Shown piece by piece: positions 8,246 to 18,084 of a stretch of DNA of 64,000 nt. The notes below the pieces were generated by a model. It did not search any database. It was given only the letters and a program-made list of their open reading frames with translations, and had not been told where the DNA came from. A program made the translations under genes and the position numbers. The stretch's first letter is position 1; every line of letters starts with the position of its first letter. Origin of the DNA: Pontiella desulfatans (GTDB taxonomy: Bacteria > Verrucomicrobiota > Kiritimatiellia > Kiritimatiellales > Pontiellaceae). Location of the stretch: the NCBI RefSeq assembly GCF_900890425.1, contig NZ_CAAHFG010000002.1:620001-684000 (forward strand). The letters run 5' to 3'.

Positions 8246-11200
8246 ATGATGAAAGCCCGGCGTTCAGGAATAAGTGCAGCATTCATTCTGGCCGTTGCCT
8301 GCCTACCCGTTTTCGGAGCCGTGTATTATGTATCGCCGACGGGCGACGACAACAATTTCGGAACGATAACGGAGCCATGGCGCACGATTCAGAATGCGGC
8401 GGATTGGATGGTGGCCGGGGACACCTGCATGATCCGTGGCGGTACGTACCGCGAAACCGTGATTCCGGCGAGCTCTGGAACGGCAGGCAACCCGATCACA
8501 TACGCAGCTTACAATGGCGAGACCGTCATCATTCATGGATGCGAACCGGTGTTGGGGCCATGGACGCTCGGCGTAGCGGGGGATCAACCGCTGGACATTG
8601 ATGAAAATTTTGATGGAGCCCTGCCGACGGCCGGCTGGAACTATGCCGCCGGCACCGGTGTCGTGGTGGCCAACAACGGGCCGGAATCGGCCTTTACCGC
8701 CCATCCGGGCGGCGGCAGCCTGGCACTGGACCTGACGGCAACACAGATGCCCAAGGTTTATAAGACGATTAATGTTAACGGCACGGCTTCGACGCAGCCC
8801 CTGCACATGGAGTTTGATATGAATTCCACGGTGGGCGGGCCCGAGCAGACCTTCCAGCTTTATGGGGCCGATGGTCAGGGGATCCTGTTTACCGTCAAGA
8901 GCGGAACGGTAAAATACGATGACGGATCAGGGCGAGTGACCATCGGGAGCGTCAGCCTGAACCAGTGGTATCACTATCACTTTGTCGTTTCTCCTGAAAC
9001 GAACGGCGTGAACGACACCATGGATGTAACGATCACAGACACCAATGGAACGGCGGTGGTTACGGCGACGAATCTTCCGTTCCGCAACGATATCAGCTCC
9101 TACGACGAGCTGAGATGGCTCCACAATGTCGCTGCGCCCCAGAACGGCGGAAATTTCTATGTGGACAATGTGCGGGTGTGGACCCCCGACGTTGTCGTGC
9201 CCCAGATCCTGGCGGACTACGGGTTTGATTCAGGCACCGGCGCGGCGGATGCCGCCGATCCCAACCTGACGGCAGGCGATGTTACCAAGAGTACCGGTTC
9301 GTTTGTCACGACAGACAACACCAACAAGCTAAGCTCGGACGGGCTGCCCCAGTGGAAAAAATACGGTGCGGCTGCGACGCTTGACTTTACGCTGACCCCG
9401 GATGCGGATTTCCGTGCGAGCTGCCGCGCCCTGTCCTTCGAAATTCAGATGGATGCCGGTGCGGCGGACGGATCGAAAAACCGGAAGATGGAACTGACAT
9501 CGAGTGCGACCGGAACCAATATTCTATATGCGGTGTACAATACGCACTATGCCGCGGATCTCGGGGTCACGGGGGAGCAGGCCCTGGGTTCAGGCTTCGA
9601 GACCAAAACGGTGGATCTAAGCGGCTGGAGCGAACTGAAGAGCGCGACGAACCCGGTAACCTTTACCTTCACGTTCAGTGGGCCGGGAGCCGACGACCTC
9701 AATATGCGGCTGGATGCGATTAAGCTGGAGGGGCCCGTCGACCAGGTGAATGTCTATGCGGCCGAAGTTGAAATGGCCCTGGGACATGAAAACCAGATTT
9801 TTGTGAATGGAAGCCACATGGCCTGGGAGGCGCGCTGGCCCAACGTCGGTACGGATTCGCTGGACGGGCTGCTGGAGTTTCAGATGGCCACCATGGAATC
9901 CGGCACCACCAGCAACAGCATTGTGGACAGCTCCATTCCGGACTATGACTGGACGGGCGGACAGGCCTGGGTGTCGAGCTATAAGCGCTGGTCCGCCTGG
10001 TCCGGGGAGATCACTGGTTTTGGTTCGGGCGAAATATCCCTGGTCAACAATGCCGATTCAAAAGGCAATATGATCTGTAAGGAAGACGGCAAGTTTTATC
10101 TTTTCGGTGTCCGGGATGCGCTGGACAGCGCCAACGAGTGGTACTACGACGGAACATACCTGCACCTGTGGGCACCGGGCGGCGGGGTGCCGACCGGTGT
10201 TGAGGTGAAAAAGCGCCTGTACGGATTCGATCTGTCCGGCCGGGATTTCATTCGTCTGGAGGGCTTGGATTTTTTTGCGACGGGGATCAATACCTCCGGG
10301 GAATCGGACGCGCTGGAGTTTGATCGCCTGACCCTCAAGCACATCTACCACTCGAACAATGCGGAGAAAGGGGCGAATTCCCAGAGTTCCACCGGCCTGC
10401 TGCTTTACGGCACCAACCACCGGCTGGAAAACAGCGAGATCGCCTACAGCTCTGGAACCGGCGTCTATCTGGGCGGGTCGGGACATTGGATCGTCAACAA
10501 CTACATCCATGACCACGACTATATCGGGAGCTATGCCTCGCCTCTCGTGTTAAAGGGATCCGATTTTGTCATCAGCCACAACACCATCAGCCGGGCGGGG
10601 CGTCAGTGCATCAATCTCGGGGAAATGTATGGCAGCCTGATTCAGTACAACGATGTTTCCTATGCGGGCTACCTGACCTGGGATCTGGGGCTGGTTTACG
10701 GCAACAGTATCGCCGGGGGAGATGCCGAAGTCCGCTACAACTGGTTCCATCACAATCTGGCAACGGGCCATGGAAACGGTATTTATTACGACCATAACTG
10801 CAAGAACATCCTGACCCATCACAACGCGGTGTGGGGGGTCAGCAAAAAGGCCATTGCGCATAACCAGTATGCGAACTACCTGCTGTATTTTAACAACACG
10901 GGATCAACCAGTGGTGACACCGCGATCGGTTCAGCATGGAACGCCGGTCAGCAGCGGGATCTGCATGGATGCCGCTACATCAATAATGTCTTTAACGCAG
11001 GCACGGATTTTGACGGGAACGGGTACACCTTCGAGAACAATTTCATAAACTATTCCCAGATCATATCGAATCGATATCTGACGCCGGCTACCGCTCCCGT
11101 TGATGCGGCTGTTCCGCTGGAAGGCATCACGGATAGCTGGGAAGGAGCGGGACCCGATGCGGGTGCCTATGAAATCGGCGGCACGGATTGGACGCCGGGG

Positions 11201-12733
11201 CATGATTTCGCCTCCCCGCCGCTGATGATCGACACGACCCGCTCGCTGGTGAAGCACCGCAACATGCTGATAAACGGATCGTTCGAGGCCGGGACGCTCA
11301 CCCCGTGGCAATCCATGGGCGGAGCGGCATCCCTGCTGAATGAAAACAACAAAAGTCAGTGGGTCGCGGATGGCAATACGCTGGGCGGGGCGTACAGCGT
11401 GGAACTGGGCGAGGGGGCCTGCGGCGTTTCGCAGGTAATCACCAACCTCGAGCCGTATACCGAATATGAATTCATGGGTAAGTTCCGGGTGGAGCCCGGC
11501 GAGTCGGCTTATCTGGGCGTTCGCAATCACGGCAATGCGGAAACCAACGGAACTGTCATCACGGATACCGTTACCGGTGCCGTTCCCATCCGTGCCGATG
11601 CCACGCCCTACGAATGGGAACAGACAACACTCACATTTACCACCGGCCCCACGAACACCAGTGCTGAAGTGTATGCCTGGAAAAACTCGACCGGCTCCGG
11701 CGGCGTCTATTTCGAAGATGCCGGGGTGCAATTCGTTCAAACATTGGAAACGATCATTGTGGACGAGGACTTTGCAGGCGGCCTGGGCGATTGGGCCGTC
11801 ACCGACGATGTGGCCACGAATAGCTCGGCACAATCGCCGTTCTCGAACGGCGGGGCCGACACCGTTGGAGCGCTCTTCATGGACGACACCAACACTTTAA
11901 GCCGTATTGAGCGGAACTTTTCCGTTGCGGACAGCGCGCCCCTGTATATCCAGTTCGACTATCGCTACACGGGGGCCGTGGCCAATCCGGGCTTCCAGCT
12001 TAAACAGGGGAGCACCGTGGGGATCAATGTTCATCTGACGTCCGGAATCGGAAAGGTTCAGTATAAGGACGGCGCAACATGGATGACGCTCGGTACGGCA
12101 CCCCATCCGGATACGTGGTATCGCTTTACGCTGAGCATCCTGCCCGCCGAAACAGCGGACGACCGATTCGATATGAGGATCCAGGGCCTGGATTATGGAT
12201 CGATTGATATCACTCACACCAACCTCGGCTTCCAGAATGATCTGACGGATTTCGGCACGCTGCGTTTCCACTACAACACGGGTGACGCTAACGTTGGTGG
12301 AACCTACCACATCGACAACGTGCTGGTCACCCGATCGCCGGTGAATTTAAATTTCGATGTGCTGCCGGAGGAGGTACCCTTTGAGACGTTCATATCGGAT
12401 CATGGTCTGTCCGGCGACCCCATCGCGGACTTCGACAGCGACGGCCTGCTCGACTACGGTGAGTATGTGTTCGGCGGCAATCCGACCAACGGCTGGGTGG
12501 ATGCGCAGAACCCGGAGTTTGATGCCGCTGACGGAGACTACATATTCTCCCTGATCGGCGACAGCAACGTGGTTGCCTATGTCGTCTCCAGTACGAACCT
12601 GCTGGATGGGGCGTGGGAAACCAACGAAACCGTCAGCGTGACGGCGAACGACGGAATGATGAAGAGCTACACGAACCACAACGGCACATCCGAACCACAA
12701 CGGTTCATTAAGCTGGAACTGGAGATGCCCTGA
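8246..12733 (+). CDS. Giant secreted parallel beta-helix protein with inserted binding modules
   Basis: 1495 aa. Probable glycan lyase or hydrolase of a right-handed beta-helix type; family not assigned. AGGAAG at 8236-8241 precedes ATG 8246 (a second ATG follows at 8249). Signal peptide, then VYYVSPTGDDNN, the usual first turn of DUF1565/PL6-like helices. The helix is interrupted at about 116-500 by an A-type and a B-type jelly-roll module like those of the preceding gene. It resumes at MALGHENQIFVNG with clear coils (IYDHN and HHN turns) to about 930. A CBM4/9-like domain (MLINGSFEAG), another A module and the GEYVFGGNPTNG tail follow. The protein at 18085 has the same helix without the insert. 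Its last 325 residues closely match those of the next gene. Confidence 0.8.
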   Translation: MMKARRSGISAAFILAVACLPVFGAVYYVSPTGDDNNFGTITEPWRTIQNAADWMVAGDTCMIRGGTYRETVIPASSGTAGNPITYAAYNGETVIIHGCEPVLGPWTLGVAGDQPLDIDENFDGALPTAGWNYAAGTGVVVANNGPESAFTAHPGGGSLALDLTATQMPKVYKTINVNGTASTQPLHMEFDMNSTVGGPEQTFQLYGADGQGILFTVKSGTVKYDDGSGRVTIGSVSLNQWYHYHFVVSPETNGVNDTMDVTITDTNGTAVVTATNLPFRNDISSYDELRWLHNVAAPQNGGNFYVDNVRVWTPDVVVPQILADYGFDSGTGAADAADPNLTAGDVTKSTGSFVTTDNTNKLSSDGLPQWKKYGAAATLDFTLTPDADFRASCRALSFEIQMDAGAADGSKNRKMELTSSATGTNILYAVYNTHYAADLGVTGEQALGSGFETKTVDLSGWSELKSATNPVTFTFTFSGPGADDLNMRLDAIKLEGPVDQVNVYAAEVEMALGHENQIFVNGSHMAWEARWPNVGTDSLDGLLEFQMATMESGTTSNSIVDSSIPDYDWTGGQAWVSSYKRWSAWSGEITGFGSGEISLVNNADSKGNMICKEDGKFYLFGVRDALDSANEWYYDGTYLHLWAPGGGVPTGVEVKKRLYGFDLSGRDFIRLEGLDFFATGINTSGESDALEFDRLTLKHIYHSNNAEKGANSQSSTGLLLYGTNHRLENSEIAYSSGTGVYLGGSGHWIVNNYIHDHDYIGSYASPLVLKGSDFVISHNTISRAGRQCINLGEMYGSLIQYNDVSYAGYLTWDLGLVYGNSIAGGDAEVRYNWFHHNLATGHGNGIYYDHNCKNILTHHNAVWGVSKKAIAHNQYANYLLYFNNTGSTSGDTAIGSAWNAGQQRDLHGCRYINNVFNAGTDFDGNGYTFENNFINYSQIISNRYLTPATAPVDAAVPLEGITDSWEGAGPDAGAYEIGGTDWTPGHDFASPPLMIDTTRSLVKHRNMLINGSFEAGTLTPWQSMGGAASLLNENNKSQWVADGNTLGGAYSVELGEGACGVSQVITNLEPYTEYEFMGKFRVEPGESAYLGVRNHGNAETNGTVITDTVTGAVPIRADATPYEWEQTTLTFTTGPTNTSAEVYAWKNSTGSGGVYFEDAGVQFVQTLETIIVDEDFAGGLGDWAVTDDVATNSSAQSPFSNGGADTVGALFMDDTNTLSRIERNFSVADSAPLYIQFDYRYTGAVANPGFQLKQGSTVGINVHLTSGIGKVQYKDGATWMTLGTAPHPDTWYRFTLSILPAETADDRFDMRIQGLDYGSIDITHTNLGFQNDLTDFGTLRFHYNTGDANVGGTYHIDNVLVTRSPVNLNFDVLPEEVPFETFISDHGLSGDPIADFDSDGLLDYGEYVFGGNPTNGWVDAQNPEFDAADGDYIFSLIGDSNVVAYVVSSTNLLDGAWETNETVSVTANDGMMKSYTNHNGTSEPQRFIKLELEMP

Positions 12734-12746
12734 TCCCGGGGTATTC

Positions 12747-15275
12747 ATGAAGGCAATCAAAATCATATCTTCAGCGATTATCACATGGACGATGGTTAAT
12801 GCTACAGTCCTTGCTAATCCTGTGGTGGATGTGGAGCTTCTGTTTGGCCATCACCACCGCTTGAACAGGAATGTGTACGGAGCGAATGCCTATAACATTT
12901 CGCGACCGTACTACAAGGATAACGGCGGGTTTGTCGACAAGTACAACGCCCTTGGCAAGCCGGCGATCCGTTATCCCGGGGGGACGGCTGCAAACTATCT
13001 GGATCAGGCCACAGGCTGGCATGAAACGTGGCCGGGGGCCACCACCAAAGATACCGACCGGGCCAACAGCTTCAACAACGGTTTAATCAACAACGGTAAA
13101 TCCTCGGGACATGATTACATGCCTTTTGCGAACTTCCTTGTGCAGACTGATGCCGCCGCGACCTACGTCTATAACATCACCACCATGACCGATGCGCAAA
13201 ACCGCACTGTGCTGGAAAATATCGCGGCCACGGGGGCGGAAATCGACTGTTTTGAAATCGGCAACGAACTGTATTACGGCCAGTACGCCGCCGCTGTTCC
13301 GGATGTCCACGATTATATCAGCAAGGCCCAGTCGGCGTCCGTGGTAATCCGGGATATATTTCCAAACGCCAAAATCGGCGTCATCATTCCAAGCCATCTT
13401 TTCACGAATGAAAGCTTCCTGCCCGATGGGGCTGTGAATGACGGTGACCGGCAGGAGCTGTGGTATTCGGAGCTTCAGGATGAAAACTTTTTCGATGCCG
13501 TTGTCATCCATACCTATGCCTCCGTTGGGATGGATGGCAGTGTGACGGCCGATAACTTCCTGAGCTATGAGGACGCGTATGATTACAGCATCTCGCACAT
13601 CGACGCCAAATTCAACGAAGCCTTTGATCGCATCAAGACAGACTTCCCCGGCAAAGAGGTTTTTGTTACCGAGTACCATGTGGGCGGATTCTCCGGGGAT
13701 GTGCGGCAATTCCGTCTCCGGTATTCCTATCTGGGGGCGTTTGTCACCGGCCAGTTCATGATGAAGATGTTTGGGCAGGATCACATCACACTCAGTTCCT
13801 GGCACTCCATGGCGCAATGGTTTACCTACTCGGCGCCGGGAAGCAACCTGCTGCCCGATCCGTATGCCTTTGGCACGACGCTTAACTATGATTTTTTTGG
13901 TCTGTTTAAGGAGCCGGTGCAGAACTCGGATTATTTCACACCTGTCCGGATTTCCGGTGCCAGCACCTACAACGGCGTGGGAGGTCTGGGTTCCGGCAGC
14001 CATGCCGAAGTGGAAGGCGGAAATTTCGTCAACGCGGAAGCCGGCGAGGGTTATCTCGTTCTTTTCAACAAGCAGACGACCCCGTACGATGTCGATCTCT
14101 CTCTGTTCGAGTTGGCCAATGGCGTTGTGATTCAGGAAATAAATTCCGTAATGCCCGATGATTCGCTTCCACTGGTGCAGGCCGTGGAGTCGGAAGCCAC
14201 ATTTACTCAGAATACGGTTTTATCCCCGATGCCGGCCACCCTCACCCTCATGCCCTATTCGATGCATATCATCCGGTATAACGGGGGAGGGCTTACCCAT
14301 GTTCTGGTCAGCGAGGACTTCGAGGGCGGGCTTGGCGATTGGATGGTGACCGACGACGTGACAATCGACAGCTCCGCGCAGTCTCCGGTTGATAACGCCG
14401 GAGCGGATACGCAAGGAGTCCTTTTCTATGACGATGCCAACACCGCAAGCCAGATGACGCGGGATCTTCTGGTGGATGGTGCCTTGCCCCTGACGATTCA
14501 GTTCGATTATCTCTACACGGGATCCGTCACCAATCCGGGGGTGCAGCTCAGGCAGGGAGGTGCCACTGGTATTAATGTGCACATGACTTCGGGGGACGGG
14601 AAGGTTGCTTACAAGGATGGATCAAGTTGGATCAAGCCCGGCACGGAGCTGAATCCGAATACCTGGTACCGCTTCACGTTGAATGTCCAGCCTGCCGATA
14701 CGGCGGACGACCGGTTTGACCTGCGTATCCAAAGTCTGGAAAGTGCAGATCTCGATGCCACCTATGACAACCTTGGATTCCAGAACGATCTGGCCGATTT
14801 TGACACCCTGCGCTTCCACTACAACACCGGTGTATCTACGGTAGGCGGCGAATACCGGATTGACAATATACAGGTCTTTACATCGGAAAATCTGGGGTTG
14901 AACATCTATCCGGGCGGGGCTAGGTACAACTCCTTTGTATTTGATCATGGGCTGTCCGGCGACCCCGCCGCGGACTTCGATAACGATGGTCTTCTCGATT
15001 ACGGCGAATATGTGTTCGGCGGCAACCCGACCAATGGCTGGAACGATGGGGCCAGGGCGTCGTTCCATGGCGGCAACTACATCTTCTCCCTGATCGGCGA
15101 CAGCAATGTGACCGCGCATGTGGCCTCCAGTACGAACCTGCTGGATGGGGCGTGGGAAACCAACGAAACCGTCCATGTGGCGGCGAACGATGGATTGATG
15201 AAGGCCTACACCAACGACATCGGCACATCCGAATCCCAACGGTTCATCCAATTGGAGCTGGCAGCGCCTGAGTGA
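12747..15275 (+). CDS. Secreted clan GH-A glycoside hydrolase with binding module and C-terminal tail
   Basis: 842 aa with a signal peptide (about 1-23). The N-terminal 500 residues look like a (beta/alpha)8 glycosidase. RYPGGTAANYLD at 75-86 resembles the substrate loop of GH51-like arabinofuranosidases. Glu174 in EIGNELYY is the expected acid/base and Glu309 in VFVTEYHVGG the expected nucleophile. A beta-sandwich follows (about 400-510), then an A-type jelly-roll module and the GEYVFGGNPTNG tail. Exact GH family and substrate are not clear; GH51, GH39 or GH30-like families are all possible. It lies 13 bases after the beta-helix gene and is co-transcribed with it. Its 3' third is nearly a copy of that gene's 3' end. 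Confidence 0.8.
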   Translation: MKAIKIISSAIITWTMVNATVLANPVVDVELLFGHHHRLNRNVYGANAYNISRPYYKDNGGFVDKYNALGKPAIRYPGGTAANYLDQATGWHETWPGATTKDTDRANSFNNGLINNGKSSGHDYMPFANFLVQTDAAATYVYNITTMTDAQNRTVLENIAATGAEIDCFEIGNELYYGQYAAAVPDVHDYISKAQSASVVIRDIFPNAKIGVIIPSHLFTNESFLPDGAVNDGDRQELWYSELQDENFFDAVVIHTYASVGMDGSVTADNFLSYEDAYDYSISHIDAKFNEAFDRIKTDFPGKEVFVTEYHVGGFSGDVRQFRLRYSYLGAFVTGQFMMKMFGQDHITLSSWHSMAQWFTYSAPGSNLLPDPYAFGTTLNYDFFGLFKEPVQNSDYFTPVRISGASTYNGVGGLGSGSHAEVEGGNFVNAEAGEGYLVLFNKQTTPYDVDLSLFELANGVVIQEINSVMPDDSLPLVQAVESEATFTQNTVLSPMPATLTLMPYSMHIIRYNGGGLTHVLVSEDFEGGLGDWMVTDDVTIDSSAQSPVDNAGADTQGVLFYDDANTASQMTRDLLVDGALPLTIQFDYLYTGSVTNPGVQLRQGGATGINVHMTSGDGKVAYKDGSSWIKPGTELNPNTWYRFTLNVQPADTADDRFDLRIQSLESADLDATYDNLGFQNDLADFDTLRFHYNTGVSTVGGEYRIDNIQVFTSENLGLNIYPGGARYNSFVFDHGLSGDPAADFDNDGLLDYGEYVFGGNPTNGWNDGARASFHGGNYIFSLIGDSNVTAHVASSTNLLDGAWETNETVHVAANDGLMKAYTNDIGTSESQRFIQLELAAPE

Positions 15276-15454
15276 GATAGGGATGCCGCTGCTTTGTCTG
15301 CGACATTTGGCTTATAGAGCCAACGCTACAACGTTGTCGTGCGGGCTTAGTGAGATGAAACGCTTTGTCCAATGGTTTAATGCTACGGCACAGGGGGCGC
15401 AGGATGAACTTTTTTTATGCAACCATTCCTGCGCTTGTATTTCAATGTGCGGGA
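15276..15454. other. Spacer before the lacI-type gene
   Basis: About 180 bases without a convincing gene. A short open frame crosses it but has no recognisable content. I see no strong terminator hairpin, so read-through from the operon into the regulator gene is possible. Confidence 0.4.
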
Positions 15455-15471
15455 TAGTAAAACATTTACTA
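15455..15471. promoter_or_regulatory. Putative autoregulatory operator at the lacI start codon
   Basis: TAGTAAA-ACA-TTTACTA, a perfect 7-bp inverted repeat ending two bases before the ATG at 15473. It is one base shorter in the centre than the other copies. No Shine-Dalgarno is visible in front of this ATG because the dyad occupies that place. Binding here would block the gene's own expression. Confidence 0.6.
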
Positions 15472-15472
15472 T

Positions 15473-16498
15473 ATGAAAAAACCTACTGTAGTTGAGATTG
15501 CTAAACAGGCCGGCGTGTCTCCGACGCTCGTCAGTTTTGTGGTGAATAATAATGAAAAGCATCTGGCGCGCATGAACGACGGAACGATTGAGCGCGTCAG
15601 GAAGGTAGCCGCCGAACTGGGCTATCACCGGAACGAACTTTTTGCGGCTGCGCGGCGGGGTCGGAGCCGGTTTGTTGCGCTGCTGGCCCGCAATGTGACC
15701 GTGGAATACTATGCCCGTGTGCTTGATCATATCATGGTCGCGACCGACCGGTTTGACTATGCGCAGAAACTGGTGACGCTGCGGGAAAGCGATCAGATTC
15801 CCCGTGCGGTTACCCGCATTCAGGAATATCGGATCTGCGGCGGGATTTTCCTCGGGGTGCGCAACGATATTCTGAAGCAGTTCTGGAAACAGTTCGGGGA
15901 CGCCTCGTTCCCATCCCTGCTGGTGAACTGCGACCCGACCCAGGTTAAGCAGGGCGTTTTGGTTTCGGTCGACGACAAGGCGGCCATGCGCCAGGCGATC
16001 GACTACCTGAAGGGGCTGGGGCATCGGCGTATCGCCTATGCCGGCCCAACGAAAAACGAATATTCACACATTGCCCGGCGGAAGGCATTTGATGCGGCCT
16101 GTGCCGATGGCGGTATTTCAGCCAGCAGTTCCATTGCCCTTCCATGGGACATGGATGATCCGCAAGAGGAGTTGGTGGCGGCGTTGAAGGCTAAACGGCG
16201 TCCAACCGCCATCGTGGCCTATTCTGATCCGGCAGCGTTGACCGTTCAGCGGGTGTCGACCGCGCTTGGGCTGCATATTCCCGCCGATCTATCCGTGGTC
16301 GGCTTCGACGATGTATCTTTTGCGGAGCGCCTGACCCCGGCTTTGACCACATTCCGTCAGGAGCTGGCGGTCATCCGGGATAAGTATGTTCCTGAATACC
16401 TCGAAAGTATTGAAAGCGACCAACCGCTGAACCGTCGTAAAAAACGTACGATTCCAACGCATTTGATCGAACGCGAATCCACGGGGCCGGTGCGGTAA
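15473..16498 (+). CDS. LacI/GalR family transcriptional regulator
   Basis: 341 aa DNA-binding repressor or activator expected to respond to a sugar from the locus substrate. The N-terminal helix-turn-helix reads PTVVEIAKQAGVSPTLVSFV, with a hinge following to about residue 60. The rest is a periplasmic-binding-protein-like sugar-sensing domain with GLGHRRIAYAG and VVGFDDVSFAERLTP, typical of the family. The start is fixed by the helix-turn-helix. It sits between the two halves of the carbohydrate locus. Dyads before this gene and three nearby transcription units suggest local control including its own. The ligand cannot be read from the sequence. Confidence 0.95.
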   Translation: MKKPTVVEIAKQAGVSPTLVSFVVNNNEKHLARMNDGTIERVRKVAAELGYHRNELFAAARRGRSRFVALLARNVTVEYYARVLDHIMVATDRFDYAQKLVTLRESDQIPRAVTRIQEYRICGGIFLGVRNDILKQFWKQFGDASFPSLLVNCDPTQVKQGVLVSVDDKAAMRQAIDYLKGLGHRRIAYAGPTKNEYSHIARRKAFDAACADGGISASSSIALPWDMDDPQEELVAALKAKRRPTAIVAYSDPAALTVQRVSTALGLHIPADLSVVGFDDVSFAERLTPALTTFRQELAVIRDKYVPEYLESIESDQPLNRRKKRTIPTHLIERESTGPVR

Positions 16499-16556
16499 AC
16501 AAAACAGGACGATCTCCTTGAACTTATAACGCATAAAGCGCTTGCTTTGGTGTTGC

Positions 16557-16574
16557 TGGTAACATATGTTACTA
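16557..16574. promoter_or_regulatory. Putative LacI-type operator before sulfatase gene
   Basis: TGGTAA-CATATG-TTACTA, five of six arm positions paired and a palindromic centre. A candidate promoter TTGCTT (16542-16547), 17-base spacer, TATGTT (16565-16570) overlaps it, so binding would block RNA polymerase. Confidence 0.6.
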
Positions 16575-16664
16575 AAAGCTGTGAGGCGATATGTTAAGGG
16601 TGTTGTTCTGGATTGATGACCCCCGTGCTGGAAGAAAACCGCGTAAGAAGATATGAGGAATAGA

Positions 16665-18050
16665 ATGAGAAATTGCGTACTCTACATGGCTTGGGCCTTT
16701 CTGGTTGGAACGGCTTTGGGGACGGCACCGAATATAATCCTGATTATGGCGGATGATGTTTCGGCAAAGGATTTCAGTCTGTATGGAAGCAAGGAGATCC
16801 AGACGCCGAGCCTGGAGAAAATGGCGGCCGAGGGGGTGTATTTCCAGACGGCCTGGTCCACCCCAATCTGCAGCCCTTCGCGGGCGATGATCATGACGGG
16901 TAAATATGCCAACAAGACCAAGGCCTATCATAATAACATCAAGCTCAGCTGGAATCTCGCCCGGGATCACCTGACCATCGGCGAGATGATGAAGCAGGCC
17001 GGCTACAAAACCGCCTTTGCCGGCAAAGTGCAGATGGAGGGGAATTTTCGCGCGGATTACGGATTCGATGAGGCGTTCGAGTGGGCGGACTGGGATGGTT
17101 TTGACGGGCCGGTGGAGCGCTGGGACAAAGGAAAGCTTCCCAAGGGCGGGTGGTATGACCGTTCGGCGCGTTATTGGCACCCCTCCTTAACCATCAACGG
17201 GGCCGGGTTGAAAACCAAGACCAATGACTACGGGCCGGATGTTCTGGTGGGCCATATCAACCGGTTTATTGAGGCGAATAAATCAGAGCCGTTCTTTATC
17301 TATTATCCGATGCTGCTGCCCCATAAGAGTTGGGATTTCGAGCGCAATAAGGGGGGGTATCTTCCGACGCCTGCGCTCGATGGGAAAGGTCGGCGGATCG
17401 ATGAAAAATCGGAGCCGACGCTGAAAGCCAATGTGGAGTATATGGATTATCTGGTCGGGGAGATTCGAAAACAGGTCGAACGTTCCGACATTGCGGACAA
17501 CACAATCATCATCTACACCTCCGATAATGGAACCGCCGGATATGGCAAAGGGATTTTTACGAAAGAGCGTGGCACACGAGTTCCGTTTGTGGTCTGGGGC
17601 CCAGGTCATGTAAAACCGATCGGCGCATCGCCGGAGCTGATTGATTTCAGTGATGTGCTGCCGACGCTTGCGGAGTGGGCCGGATACACGATCGACCCGG
17701 AAGAGGGCGTTGACGGAGTCAGCTTTGCTCCGATTCTTCAAGGCGACACCAGTACGGCCCGTGAGTGGATCGGAGCCTATTTCGGGCCGTTCCGGCAAAT
17801 GCGTACGAAAGAGTGGTTGCTGGACGGTCAGGACAGGTTATTCGATTGCAGGGCCGGGCGGGATGATGCTTCCCTGAAAAACGTTAGTGGCAGTAACGAT
17901 CCCGATGTGATGGCCGCAAAGGAAAAACTGCAGGCATTGAGAGCGCTGCATCTTCCGCTGGATGACTTCCGTGAAAATGCGGAGATTATCGAGCTTTGGA
18001 AGGCATATCAGAAGAACGGCGGACCGTTCATAAAAAGCTTTGTGCCCTGA
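16665..18050 (+). CDS. Secreted S1 family sulfatase (CSPSR)
   Basis: 461 aa from the ATG at 16665, chosen because GAGGA at 16655-16659 has good spacing; an ATG at 16653 in the same frame would add four residues. Signal peptide MRNCVLYMAWAFLVGTALG. Asp34-Asp35 in MADDV and Cys69 in C-S-P-S-R followed by MIMTGKY mark the formylglycine active site. YTSDNGTAG is the second metal-binding segment. It is first gene of a unit with its own operator and probably co-transcribed with the beta-helix gene 34 bases downstream. The end reads FIKSFVP with no extra domain. Confidence 0.94.
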   Translation: MRNCVLYMAWAFLVGTALGTAPNIILIMADDVSAKDFSLYGSKEIQTPSLEKMAAEGVYFQTAWSTPICSPSRAMIMTGKYANKTKAYHNNIKLSWNLARDHLTIGEMMKQAGYKTAFAGKVQMEGNFRADYGFDEAFEWADWDGFDGPVERWDKGKLPKGGWYDRSARYWHPSLTINGAGLKTKTNDYGPDVLVGHINRFIEANKSEPFFIYYPMLLPHKSWDFERNKGGYLPTPALDGKGRRIDEKSEPTLKANVEYMDYLVGEIRKQVERSDIADNTIIIYTSDNGTAGYGKGIFTKERGTRVPFVVWGPGHVKPIGASPELIDFSDVLPTLAEWAGYTIDPEEGVDGVSFAPILQGDTSTAREWIGAYFGPFRQMRTKEWLLDGQDRLFDCRAGRDDASLKNVSGSNDPDVMAAKEKLQALRALHLPLDDFRENAEIIELWKAYQKNGGPFIKSFVP

Positions 18051-18084
18051 TGTTCAGATAAAGCTTCATTAAGGAGTGAGAAAA

